A DNA stretch of 6,536 nucleotides from Caldora sp. SIO3E6 (GCA_010672185.1 JAAHHL010000408.1:1-6536), one strand, 5' to 3'. Shown: positions 1 through 5,766, counted from the first letter of the stretch. Translations and numbers: made by a program. The notes: generated from the sequence alone by a model not told the origin.

Positions 1-43
1 TGCGATACGTACCTTCATGTTCACCATACATAACCCATGCCAT
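1..43 (-). CDS. Possible partial open frame at left edge, unidentified
   Basis: A minus-strand frame starting at the ATG at 41-43 runs off the left edge without a stop, encoding MAWVMYGEHEGTYR. A purine-rich CAGGG lies just upstream. The frame is also open for nine codons before this ATG, back to a TGA at 71-73, giving a context of GRYFQVRQG before the Met. The residues read as protein-like, and VRQGMAWVM loosely recalls the C-terminal part of thermonuclease (SNase) domains, but the visible piece is far too short to assign. If it is such a domain, it must be a broken remnant, because the upstream stop leaves no room for the rest of the fold. A plus-strand frame over 2-160 is also open, so chance is a real alternative. 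Confidence 0.18.
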   Translation of the reverse strand, partial: MAWVMYGEHEGTYR

Positions 44-89
44 ACCCTGCCTAACTTGAAAGTATCGACCTCACCCTCTGAGCACACCA

Positions 90-125
90 CTGCTCGTGCG
101 ATCGCGCCCTCACCCCAACGAGCAG
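90..125. repeat. Inverted repeat enclosing a HIP1 octamer
   Basis: The 8-base arms CTGCTCGT (90-97) and ACGAGCAG (118-125) are perfectly complementary and enclose a 20-base loop that begins with GCGATCGC (98-105), the HIP1 octamer abundant in many cyanobacteria. There is no T-run on either side, so it is not an obvious intrinsic terminator. The rest of 1-267 shows no supported complete gene. Confidence 0.45.
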
Positions 126-208
126 ACAATAAACAACCATGCCAACTTATGTCTGATTAGAGCTCGACTGCCCAAAATTAAATCCAGGTGGGTAAAGTCA
201 GTAGTAAA

Positions 209-240
209 CAAGGGCAGACTTAATTGATTTACCCTTGCCC
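209..240 (-). terminator. Weak hairpin terminator candidate for the PEP-CTERM gene
   Basis: Read on the minus strand just after the PEP-CTERM stop, CAAGGG (232-237) can pair with CCCTTG (209-214) around a 17-base loop, and GGGCA (236-240) can alternatively pair with TGCCC (212-216). The hairpin is followed by only a short T-rich stretch (TTGTTT). Position fits a terminator, but the large loop and poor T-tract make it weak. Confidence 0.3.
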
Positions 241-267
241 ACCATACAAAACTACAAAACTGAGAAA

Positions 268-1011
268 TTAACTTTTACGTTTGCGTATTGAACCAAAACC
301 CAATACACCGAAAGTTAGTAGACATAATGCAGAAGATGGTTCGGGTATAGAAGCACCATTAGAGTCAAAATTCAAGTCATCAATATAGTAATCATCGCCT
401 GCCCCATTAGCAAATACTACTCTATGAATACCAGCATTTGGATCGTGAAAGCCAATAAAAGCAGTGCTGGGAGCGCCGCCTCCAAATGTTCCCAGTAATT
501 TGCCTTCAAGGTTATAGAAATAAGCAACAGCATCATTGGTTGGGCCATCAGCAACATGAGCACCTATGCTGGCAACAGTCGCTGGAGAACCATCAATCGG
601 ATCGACAAAAGAAAAACCGATTGTTCCATCATAAGGATATCCATTTGCACCAATAACAGTATAAGGTGTAGAGTATGCTTCTCCTGGTGAACCACCCATG
701 AATCGCACATTTGTGTCGAAGATAATTCCCTGACTTTGGTAACTATCGTTAACGAAAGAACCATTAAAGTTAAAGAAACTGTTGCTATCATTTGGCGCTT
801 GCCAGATATCCTCAAAATCAAGAGTAGTGCGATCTTCATCAAAAAACTCTTGAAATGTTGATGTTTGACTATAATCGCCAAACAGAAATCCTTCAGCAGT
901 TACATACTCGCTGGCAGGGATGACAAAACTAGATGCTTTTACTGGTCTAGAATTGGCCATCGCACATGCAAAACCCACAGCAATACTAGTAGCTACAACC
1001 TTAATTTTCAT
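268..1011 (-). CDS. PEP-CTERM sorting-domain surface protein
   Basis: A 247-residue exported protein. The N-terminus is a signal peptide (basic MKIK, hydrophobic residues about 5-18, likely cleavage near residue 26). The C-terminus is a classic exosortase sorting tag: PEP motif at 223-225 (SIPEPSS), hydrophobic span about 228-241 (LCLLTFGVLGFG), then the basic tail RKRK at 243-246. Proteins with this tag are thought to be cleaved and anchored or released at the cell surface by an exosortase; none is encoded in this window. The central region (about 30-218) is rich in Gly, Asp, Asn and aromatics and ends in YYIDDLNFD, a pattern common in beta-sandwich PEP-CTERM proteins, but I cannot name a domain or ligand. 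The only cysteines (16 and 230) lie in the signal peptide and the sorting helix. GGAGA at 1021-1025, about ten bases before the ATG, supports the start. It lies downstream of the ATPase-PIN operon on the same strand. Confidence 0.93.
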   Translation of the reverse strand: MKIKVVATSIAVGFACAMANSRPVKASSFVIPASEYVTAEGFLFGDYSQTSTFQEFFDEDRTTLDFEDIWQAPNDSNSFFNFNGSFVNDSYQSQGIIFDTNVRFMGGSPGEAYSTPYTVIGANGYPYDGTIGFSFVDPIDGSPATVASIGAHVADGPTNDAVAYFYNLEGKLLGTFGGGAPSTAFIGFHDPNAGIHRVVFANGAGDDYYIDDLNFDSNGASIPEPSSALCLLTFGVLGFGSIRKRKS

Positions 1012-1176
1012 ATTTTCTTATCTCCACAATTCAATAATTGAGATTTAGGAACAAGGATTATCTACTTGGTACCCCTCCAGCATTTCTTGAGGGAGATTGC
1101 CCGGAGAAGCTTCATCTCCTGCTCTACAGGTAAATTGTGATGATGGGAGTAGTTTTATGCAGAATCGGCAATTTTG
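1012..1176 (-). promoter_or_regulatory. Structured 5' leader of the PEP-CTERM gene
   Basis: This 165-base gap between the PIN-like stop and the PEP-CTERM start can form small hairpins on the minus strand. One pairs 1073-1077 with 1089-1093 (5 bp, 11-base loop). A second pairs GGAGA (1103-1107) with TCTCC (1115-1119) around 7 bases. A third, CCTG (1118-1121) with CAGG (1127-1130), would compete with the second because they share bases. The Shine-Dalgarno (1021-1025) lies outside these stems. I recognise no known riboswitch class, and the stems are short. Confidence 0.25.
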
Positions 1177-1182
1177 TTACAA
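1154..1182 (-). promoter_or_regulatory. Candidate sigma-70-type promoter for the PEP-CTERM gene
   Basis: On the minus strand, TTGTAA (1177-1182) and CATAAA (1154-1159) are separated by 17 bases; each matches four of six consensus positions. The -35 box overlaps the stop codon of the PIN-like gene, so the promoter begins exactly where the upstream operon ends. The predicted transcript start near 1147 would give a leader of about 135 bases. Confidence 0.35.
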
Positions 1183-1452
1183 AAACTTAATAAAAATCCT
1201 GGGCAGGTTCTTCAATGGTAGGAGTTTCTTCTTGGCTACCATTGTAGCTAGCCATTGACGAGCAAAGCGTGACTGATGTTGGTCCCATTCTTGACGAATT
1301 TCTGGTGTCATGACAATTTTGTGACAAATTTTCATGACAGTCTCCAGGAAAATTCGGCAGTTAGATGATGTTGGATGACTTGTGTGTGGTGGTCCGGCTG
1401 CTCTCGCAACAGAAGCATCAATGACCAAACATTTGGAAATACTTTTAGACAT
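1177..1452 (-). pseudogene. PIN-like nuclease, apparently C-terminally truncated
   Basis: A 91-residue product whose N-terminus has the PIN-domain opening strand and first acidic residue (CLVIDASVARAAG, Asp12, Ser14) and a second acidic site around Glu51/Glu55 (MTPEIRQEW). PIN domains are metal-dependent RNases or nucleases of roughly 120-150 residues with three to four conserved acidic residues; the later Asp motifs (as in the ID..I and TxD segments of the complete VapC in this window) are absent. After about residue 80 the sequence turns into NLPRIFIKFL and stops. Translation past the stop, and of the other two frames, shows no recognisable PIN remainder, so a deletion or replacement of the 3' end is more likely than one nonsense mutation. 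The ATG directly follows the TAA of the ATPase gene, with GGAAGGA upstream as ribosome site, indicating a coupled operon. It would be the effector nuclease of the ATPase, probably inactive in this copy. A genuinely short PIN-like partner is the alternative. Confidence 0.6.
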
Positions 1453-2895
1453 TTAATCCTTCCAGAGTTTAGTCTCAGCAGCAGTCAAGTAACGATTCTG
1501 AGTAGACAAAGCAATTTCACTAAAATCTTCTGGCCAATCTGCAAAAGCTCCAGTTTCATCAAGCTCTGCACTAGATATTTTTGTGCCTCCATCTTCTTGT
1601 CGAGTAAACCAGTGAAGTTTTACTTTATCTGATGATAGCTGCTCTTCAGCCACAAGAGACTGAACACCCAATAAAAATAACTCACTATGAGTTTCAACCA
1701 CAACACGTACACCTCTATTCGCTGCTTCAGCAAAAACCTCCGCTAGGGCAACTTGTGCACGGGGGTGCAAGTGAAGTTCTGGCTGTTCGATGTAAACTAA
1801 CTGTCCTGGAATAGCAACCAGTAGAGCAACTAGAACTGGTAGTACTTGAGAAACACCAAAGCCAACATCAACCATACTTACCATGTCTTTTTTTGTAGTC
1901 TTCGAGTTGCTACTACATGGTAAGCGTCCGACTTTGAGTTCTACTTGAGTGTCATTAATTTGCTCTGACTCTATTGTTGATGCTAATCCAAGCTTTTGCA
2001 AGGCTTGTGTTAACTTGTCAAGATTTTTGTCCTTATTTATTTGCCAGTGGTTGATAACGCTAGCCATGTAGTTCTCAAAAGTGCCTGGAAAATGATTGCT
2101 TACCGCTGTAGTTTTATAGGTTCTCTCTGGATTACCTCTTAATCCAGGAACATGTATGATATGTTGAATATGATTGTGAAATCTCGAAGCTAGATTACTC
2201 ATAAATAAGTCAGATAATCGAATTTCAAAAAAACATCTGTTTCTGATTATTCTTAAGCCTGCATTTAGGCTTTTAGACAAAGATTCATCATCCTCTGATT
2301 TATCTTGAATTTTTTTTCTAATTTCTTGCAATGTGGTTTCTGCTATAAAAGATTTAGCCCAATTCTGTATGAATTGTGAGAATATATTTATTAATTCTTT
2401 CTGCTCCATTTCAGAACTTATTTTGAATTGTGTTTCTTCTCCCTGATACTCCATTGATACCAAGTCAATCGATTGTTGCGGTTGCTTGCCAAAAGAACAG
2501 GTAATGGTTCCATTCCGATTAGCCTCTATACTCACTTTAAATTCTTTTACCTTTTCTGTTGGAGTTATTGCCAATAGCTGTTCTGCTGAGGTAAACTTTA
2601 AGTTTGGGCCATTAATCAATAGAGCACCGGGATCGTAATTAGCTTCTAAGGTCTGTTTCATTAGCAAAACAGGCTGCATAATACTAGATTTGCCAGAACT
2701 GTTAGCACCTGCCAAGATAGTTAACGAAGAGATATCAATTACTGACTCATCGTACAGTGATTTATAACCTGCAATTTTAATAGCAGTAATACCTTGTTGA
2801 TTTTGCTTCATTTTTGGGTTTTGAAATTTTGCTTGAGCCATAACCGAGAAATAACACAAAGCATCATCATTTGGCGAGAAGGCTTTGGTAGGCAT
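1453..2895 (-). CDS. AAA_15/OLD-like ATPase (DUF3696-type), partner of a PIN-like gene
   Basis: A 480-residue ABC/SMC-like ATPase. In order: a Walker A P-loop GANSSGKSS at 63-71; a divergent middle insertion about 100-335, partly charged and helical (around 160-215); an ABC-signature-like DVGFGVSQVLPVL at 343-355; a Walker B region LVYIEQPELHLHP at 366-378 (Glu370, Glu373); and a switch-histidine strand VVVETHSE at 398-405 (His403). This is the layout of the OLD/AAA_15/AAA_21 group with a DUF3696-like C-terminus; there is no TOPRIM nuclease domain after it. Such ATPases commonly act as DNA-bound or nucleotide-responsive sensors in defence modules, with a nuclease supplied by a neighbour, here the PIN-like gene starting immediately after the stop. 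The start is uncertain: the family-like sequence begins near Met29 (2809-2811, MKQNQQ), and Met1, Met19 and Met29 all lack a well-spaced Shine-Dalgarno; residues 1-28 may be untranslated. It is divergent from the Uma2 gene. Confidence 0.85.
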   Translation of the reverse strand: MPTKAFSPNDDALCYFSVMAQAKFQNPKMKQNQQGITAIKIAGYKSLYDESVIDISSLTILAGANSSGKSSIMQPVLLMKQTLEANYDPGALLINGPNLKFTSAEQLLAITPTEKVKEFKVSIEANRNGTITCSFGKQPQQSIDLVSMEYQGEETQFKISSEMEQKELINIFSQFIQNWAKSFIAETTLQEIRKKIQDKSEDDESLSKSLNAGLRIIRNRCFFEIRLSDLFMSNLASRFHNHIQHIIHVPGLRGNPERTYKTTAVSNHFPGTFENYMASVINHWQINKDKNLDKLTQALQKLGLASTIESEQINDTQVELKVGRLPCSSNSKTTKKDMVSMVDVGFGVSQVLPVLVALLVAIPGQLVYIEQPELHLHPRAQVALAEVFAEAANRGVRVVVETHSELFLLGVQSLVAEEQLSSDKVKLHWFTRQEDGGTKISSAELDETGAFADWPEDFSEIALSTQNRYLTAAETKLWKD

Positions 2896-2922
2896 TGCCT
2901 TTGGAGTTCCGTGCTATCACCG

Positions 2923-2950
2923 TTATTTTCTGATATCATTTTTTTATAAT
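2923..2950 (+). promoter_or_regulatory. Candidate promoter for the Uma2 gene in the divergent spacer
   Basis: The 67-base spacer between the divergent ATPase and Uma2 genes contains a perfect TATAAT at 2945-2950 in a T-rich run. The best -35 box is poor (TTATTT at 2923-2928, 16-base spacing). Transcription would start near 2957, only about six bases before the ATG at 2963, so the transcript would lack the AGG at 2951-2953 that could serve as ribosome site. The palindrome TGATATCA (2931-2938) lies within the spacer and could bind a regulator of either gene. Confidence 0.35.
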
Positions 2951-2962
2951 AGGTAAGAATCC

Positions 2963-3607
2963 ATGATTATTGCTGCACCAGAACCAAAATCTGAGTTGTA
3001 CTCGATTGGAGAGCAGCGAGTTGTGATTCGAGGCTTATCCTGGCAAGGGTATCTGCAAATCCTGGATGCACTCCCACAATCTCGTGGCTCTAAACTAACT
3101 TATGATGATGGAATATTAGAAATTACTGTGCCTTTAGAAGATCATGAGTTTTCGGGTCGTTTAATCGAACGCTTTATTTCCACCCTGGTTGAACTGATGG
3201 GAATGCGAATGAAAACGATGGGTTCAACCACCATGAACTATCCTCAGCTCAAAAAAGGCGCAGAACCTGACAATGCTTATTACATCCAAAATCAACCCTT
3301 AGTAAAAGGTCGGAATGTGGATTTTAGTCAAGATCCACCTCCCGATTTGGTGGTGGAGGTAGACATTACCCATACTGATATTTCCAAAAATCAGTTCTAT
3401 GCTAGCCTCGGAGTACCAGAGTTTTGGCGGTTCAATGGCAAGGTGTGGCGGATTTACCAACTTCAGGAAGGGGTTTATGTGGAAGTTGAGGTGAGTCCGA
3501 CATTTCCCCAGGTACCGAAGGAGCAGTTATATGGGTTTCTCAAGCAAGCGAAAGAGGATGAAATTGAGGCAGTACAATCATTACGAGTTTGGTGGCAACA
3601 GATTTAA
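2963..3607 (+). CDS. Uma2 family (DUF820) PD-(D/E)xK endonuclease-like protein
   Basis: A 214-residue protein with the Uma2/DUF820 restriction-endonuclease-like fold, a family massively expanded in cyanobacteria. Family features seen in order: an N-terminal segment with YDDGILEITVPLEDHE (47-62), where the acidic residues sit in the usual early strand; GAEPDNAYYI (99-108); the catalytic strand PPDLVVEVD (126-134) with Asp128 and Glu132; then Lys142 in DISKNQFYASLG, completing the PD-(D/E)xK set; and VPEFWRF (151-157). The length is normal and no key residue is missing, so the protein should be intact. The biological role of the family is still poorly defined; a nuclease function is inferred from the fold. 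It is transcribed divergently from the ATPase and lies 77 bases upstream of vapB on the same strand, so readthrough into vapBC is possible. Confidence 0.92.
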   Translation: MIIAAPEPKSELYSIGEQRVVIRGLSWQGYLQILDALPQSRGSKLTYDDGILEITVPLEDHEFSGRLIERFISTLVELMGMRMKTMGSTTMNYPQLKKGAEPDNAYYIQNQPLVKGRNVDFSQDPPPDLVVEVDITHTDISKNQFYASLGVPEFWRFNGKVWRIYQLQEGVYVEVEVSPTFPQVPKEQLYGFLKQAKEDEIEAVQSLRVWWQQI

Positions 3608-3629
3608 TTAGCTTACTAATGGTGCTCCT

Positions 3630-3664
3630 ACATTTGCAACATTCTGACAAAATGTGAATAAGAT
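3630..3664 (+). promoter_or_regulatory. Candidate vapBC promoter/operator with inverted repeat
   Basis: Between the Uma2 stop and vapB, ACATTT (3630-3635) and AAATGT (3650-3655) form a 6-base inverted repeat with 20-base centre-to-centre spacing, suited to a dimeric ribbon-helix-helix antitoxin. TTGCAA (3634-3639) and TAAGAT (3659-3664) resemble -35 and -10 boxes, though the 19-base spacer is long. The inverted repeat lies over the putative promoter, which fits the usual autoregulation of vapBC operons. Alternatively it is a weak hairpin after the Uma2 gene. Confidence 0.3.
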
Positions 3665-3684
3665 CAAACAAAGAGGAAAATACT

Positions 3685-3885
3685 ATGGCAACTACCCTTC
3701 AAATTGACGAAACTCTCCTTCAAGAAGCTCTTTCAGTGAGTAACCATCCTACAACCACTGACTTGATTGAAGCAGCTTTGCGCGAATATATCCAACGTCG
3801 AAGACAACTCAAGGTGTTGGAATTATTTGGTACTATTGACTATGAGGAAGATTATAACTACAAGCAACAACGACAAATAAGATGA
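3685..3885 (+). CDS. vapB: VapB-family antitoxin (ribbon-helix-helix type)
   Basis: A 66-residue antitoxin of the VapB family that begins with a short RHH-type strand (TLQID, 4-8), followed by helix one (ETLLQEALSVS, about 9-19) and helix two (TTDLIEAALREYIQRRR, about 24-40). This part should dimerise and bind operator DNA. The C-terminal tail LFGTIDYEEDYNYKQQR (47-63) matches the acidic/aromatic segment by which such antitoxins occupy the active site of the partner VapC. A good ribosome site, AGAGGA (3672-3677), lies seven bases before the ATG. Its stop codon overlaps the vapC start (ATGA, 3882-3885), indicating translational coupling. It is expected to neutralise VapC and, with it, repress its own promoter. 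Confidence 0.93.
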   Translation: MATTLQIDETLLQEALSVSNHPTTTDLIEAALREYIQRRRQLKVLELFGTIDYEEDYNYKQQRQIR

Positions 3886-4280
3886 ATGTCCTTGTTGATA
3901 CTTCTGTTTGGTCTCTTGCATTGCGACGCAGTTCCCCAAGTGAGGCGATTGCTATCATTAATTTACTGCGGGATTTGATTACAGACGGAAAAGTTGTTTT
4001 ACTGGGAGCTATTCGGCAAGAAGTGCTCTCTGGGATTCGCCACAAGGAACAGTTTGTTCGATTGCGAGATTATCTTCGTGCTTTTCCTGATTTAGAGCTA
4101 ACTATAGAAGACTACGAGCTAGCGGCGGAGTTTTTCAACATCTGTCGTAGTAATGGTGTTCAGGGTTCAAATATTGATTTCTTAATCTGTGCAGTGGCTC
4201 ATCTTCGTGGCTACAGCATTTTTACCACTGATAAAGATTTTGATAATTTCCGATTACATATTCCAATCTTATTGCTATGA
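3882..4280 (+). CDS. vapC: VapC-family PIN-domain ribonuclease toxin
   Basis: A 132-residue, full-length PIN-domain toxin. All four conserved acidic positions are visible: Asp6 in VDTSVW, Glu47 in IRQEVLSG, Asp99 in GSNIDFLICAVA, and Asp117 in IFTTDKDF, with Asp119 close by. VapC enzymes are Mg-dependent endoribonucleases that cut tRNA or rRNA and stop translation when the labile antitoxin is lost; the RNA target cannot be told from sequence. The start ATG overlaps the vapB stop by four bases, so translation is coupled. The pair looks complete and functional. It lies next to the Uma2 gene and is closed by a strong terminator before a convergent glycosyltransferase gene. Confidence 0.95.
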   Translation: MNVLVDTSVWSLALRRSSPSEAIAIINLLRDLITDGKVVLLGAIRQEVLSGIRHKEQFVRLRDYLRAFPDLELTIEDYELAAEFFNICRSNGVQGSNIDFLICAVAHLRGYSIFTTDKDFDNFRLHIPILLL

Positions 4281-4300
4281 GTTATATCATCATTGCGCCC

Positions 4301-4336
4301 AGAAGCCCGACTTCTTCAAGAAGTCGGGCTTCTTTT
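4301..4336 (+). terminator. Strong intrinsic terminator after vapC
   Basis: AGAAGCCCGACTTCTT (4301-4316) and its exact reverse complement (4318-4333) form a near-perfect GC-cored hairpin, followed by TTTT (4333-4336). It lies 20 bases after the vapC stop and just past the end of the convergent glycosyltransferase gene. The T-run points to plus-strand termination, but the symmetric stem could also stop minus-strand transcripts. Confidence 0.85.
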
Positions 4337-4340
4337 ATAC

Positions 4341-5558
4341 TTAACCATTCACCAGCACTTGCTCGTACAATTGACCTGCTTTTTCCCAAGTGTATTCCTG
4401 CTCTACTAAAACTCGCCCATTATGGGATAATTGCGATCGCATTTCTGCATCTTCAAATAACTTACTAATGGCGTCAAGATACTCTTCTGCTTGATTGGCT
4501 CGTAGTGCTCGCAGGGGGGTAGCAACACCATCAACTGTTAGTCCTTCCAAACCGCGATCGCTTCCTACTACTGGTACCCCTGCTGCCATAGCTTCTAGGG
4601 TTTTGTTTTTAATCCCTAATCCTGTTCGTAGAGGTACTACGCACACCTTTGCTTGATGTAAGTATTCTACAATTGAGGGAACACGACCGGTAACGATAAC
4701 GCCGGGATTGTTGCCGAGGTTTAAGACTTCTGGGGTGGGTTTAGCACCAGCAATGGTAAAAGTTGTATCGGGATAGTGCTGTTGTAATTTTGGCAATACT
4801 TCTAGAGTAAAGAAACGAGCCGCTTCAATATTATGCTCAGCGCTCATATCTCCCACAAAGATTAACCCATAACCACCTGGCTCAGTTTGGCGATAGGGGA
4901 ACAGTGACAAGTCCACCCCATTGGGAATTACCTTAATTGAGCTATTAGAACTGAGTTTGAGTAATTGCTGTCGGTCATCTTCCGTAGTGACCACAATTTG
5001 GGAGAATTTACTACAGTAGCGCTTTTCGTACCGAGCTAATAATAGAGCTAAATAAAGGCGATCGCGTAGGGGATTTTGGGAGGCTCCCATAACTAAATGA
5101 TTGCTAACCCAGCCATAGATGGAACTGTGGACATTGACTACAGTTGGCACTGAATGTTGAAACTCCGGTCGCACATAAATTTCATTAACACTATGTTCAC
5201 AAGCGATCGCATCACATTTACCTGCTTGAACATAGGCATCTACCCAAGCCTGAATTTCTGCTGAATAACGATAGAGTACATTAGGTGGGGTGGCTTTGGC
5301 TACCGACTCAGTAAAGCGTTTTACTTTACCCAAAATACCTGCTGAGGAGGGTTCTGCGGGTAAAGGAAAAACCACTAGGTTGCTTACCCAATTCTTTAGC
5401 TCTTCTACTTCTGTATCTGAAACTCTCTCGTGGCGCTGAGTAACTAAGGTTACTTGATGACGCTGCTGCAAGTATTTGAGCAAGTTAAAAGTTCTAATTT
5501 CAGTCCCTCCACGACTGGGGGGATAGGGAAATGTGGAGGAGAGCATCAGAATGTTCAT
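4341..5558 (-). CDS. Glycosyltransferase family 4 (GT-B fold)
   Basis: A 405-residue GT-B glycosyltransferase of the GT4 type, presumably transferring a sugar from a nucleotide-sugar donor during polysaccharide or glycoconjugate synthesis at the cytoplasmic face of the membrane. The N-terminal acceptor domain has PYPPSRGGTEIRTFNLLKYL (11-30) and VVNVHSSIYGW (140-150). The C-terminal donor domain starts near VIPNGVDLSLF (210-220), continues with LIFVGDMSAEHN (232-243) and ends with GLGIKNKTLEAMAAGVPVV (313-331), which holds the conserved Glu322. The first Glu of the classical EX7E pair is replaced (Leu314), as is usual in the PLRTGLGIKNK subgroup. The N-terminus resembles transferases associated with PEP-CTERM/EPS systems, but substrate and product cannot be deduced. 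No Shine-Dalgarno is seen; the leader is AAC/AAAT rich. Four HIP1 octamers (4433, 4554, 5058, 5203) lie inside the gene. It is convergent with vapC. Confidence 0.92.
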   Translation of the reverse strand: MNILMLSSTFPYPPSRGGTEIRTFNLLKYLQQRHQVTLVTQRHERVSDTEVEELKNWVSNLVVFPLPAEPSSAGILGKVKRFTESVAKATPPNVLYRYSAEIQAWVDAYVQAGKCDAIACEHSVNEIYVRPEFQHSVPTVVNVHSSIYGWVSNHLVMGASQNPLRDRLYLALLLARYEKRYCSKFSQIVVTTEDDRQQLLKLSSNSSIKVIPNGVDLSLFPYRQTEPGGYGLIFVGDMSAEHNIEAARFFTLEVLPKLQQHYPDTTFTIAGAKPTPEVLNLGNNPGVIVTGRVPSIVEYLHQAKVCVVPLRTGLGIKNKTLEAMAAGVPVVGSDRGLEGLTVDGVATPLRALRANQAEEYLDAISKLFEDAEMRSQLSHNGRVLVEQEYTWEKAGQLYEQVLVNG

Positions 5559-5621
5559 ATTTGTTGTTTGTTATTTGTCGTTCTTGAAAGTAGCTAAGTA
5601 GTTAGGCTCAATTACTTGTAA

Positions 5622-5704
5622 AACCTCTCCCCCAACCCCTCTCCTGGTAGGAGAGGGGAGTATTCCCCCTTCCCTTGCAGGGAAGGGGGTTAGGGGGTTA
5701 GGTC
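5622..5704. repeat. Multi-hairpin GC-rich intergenic repeat element
   Basis: Two strong hairpins lie side by side: CCCCTCTCCT (5636-5645) with its complement at 5649-5658 (10 bp, loop GGT), and an 11-bp stem pairing 5665-5675 with 5679-5689 (loop TGC). The flanks can pair imperfectly with each other: ACCT plus a C-rich run and AACCCC (5623-5639) against GGGGTTAGGGGGTTAGGT (5686-5703), so the unit may fold as a branched, cloverleaf-like structure. CCCC/GGGG blocks are shared by outer and inner stems, giving alternatives. Similar purine/pyrimidine-strand double hairpins are scattered between genes in many filamentous cyanobacteria. There is no coding potential. It fills the spacer between the diverging glycosyltransferase and DUF4399 genes. 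Confidence 0.75.
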
Positions 5705-5766
5705 TCTTTTTATAGTTAATTTTGTCCACCTACTTAACAGGCAACAGTCCTTAAAATGAGGAGGTA

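Noticed and set aside
564..881. A 105-codon open frame on the minus strand inside the PEP-CTERM gene
   Set aside because: It overlaps a gene with a clear signal peptide and sorting motif in another frame, and its product shows only random hydrophobic runs without domain features.
1375..1632. Plus-strand open frame opposite the PIN-like and ATPase genes
   Set aside because: It lies antisense to motif-bearing coding sequence, and its cysteine- and serine-rich product has no recognisable feature.
1632..1814. Plus-strand open frame opposite the ATPase Walker B region
   Set aside because: It is antisense to the most conserved part of the ATPase and is a codon shadow of it.
3833..4045. Minus-strand open frame across the vapB-vapC junction
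   Set aside because: Both vapB and vapC are strongly supported on the plus strand; this antisense frame has no ribosome site or motif.
4277..4468. Plus-strand open frame starting at an ATGA overlap with the vapC stop
   Set aside because: It runs through the terminator hairpin and antisense into the glycosyltransferase C-terminus, so the apparent overlap with vapC is accidental.
5559..5580. Ribosome site for the glycosyltransferase gene
   Set aside because: The leader is an AAC/AAAT-rich stretch without any purine-rich Shine-Dalgarno; the start rests on the N-terminal GT-B motif alone.
5622..5704. CRISPR-like repeat array
   Set aside because: The repeats are two different hairpins side by side without regularly spaced unique spacers.
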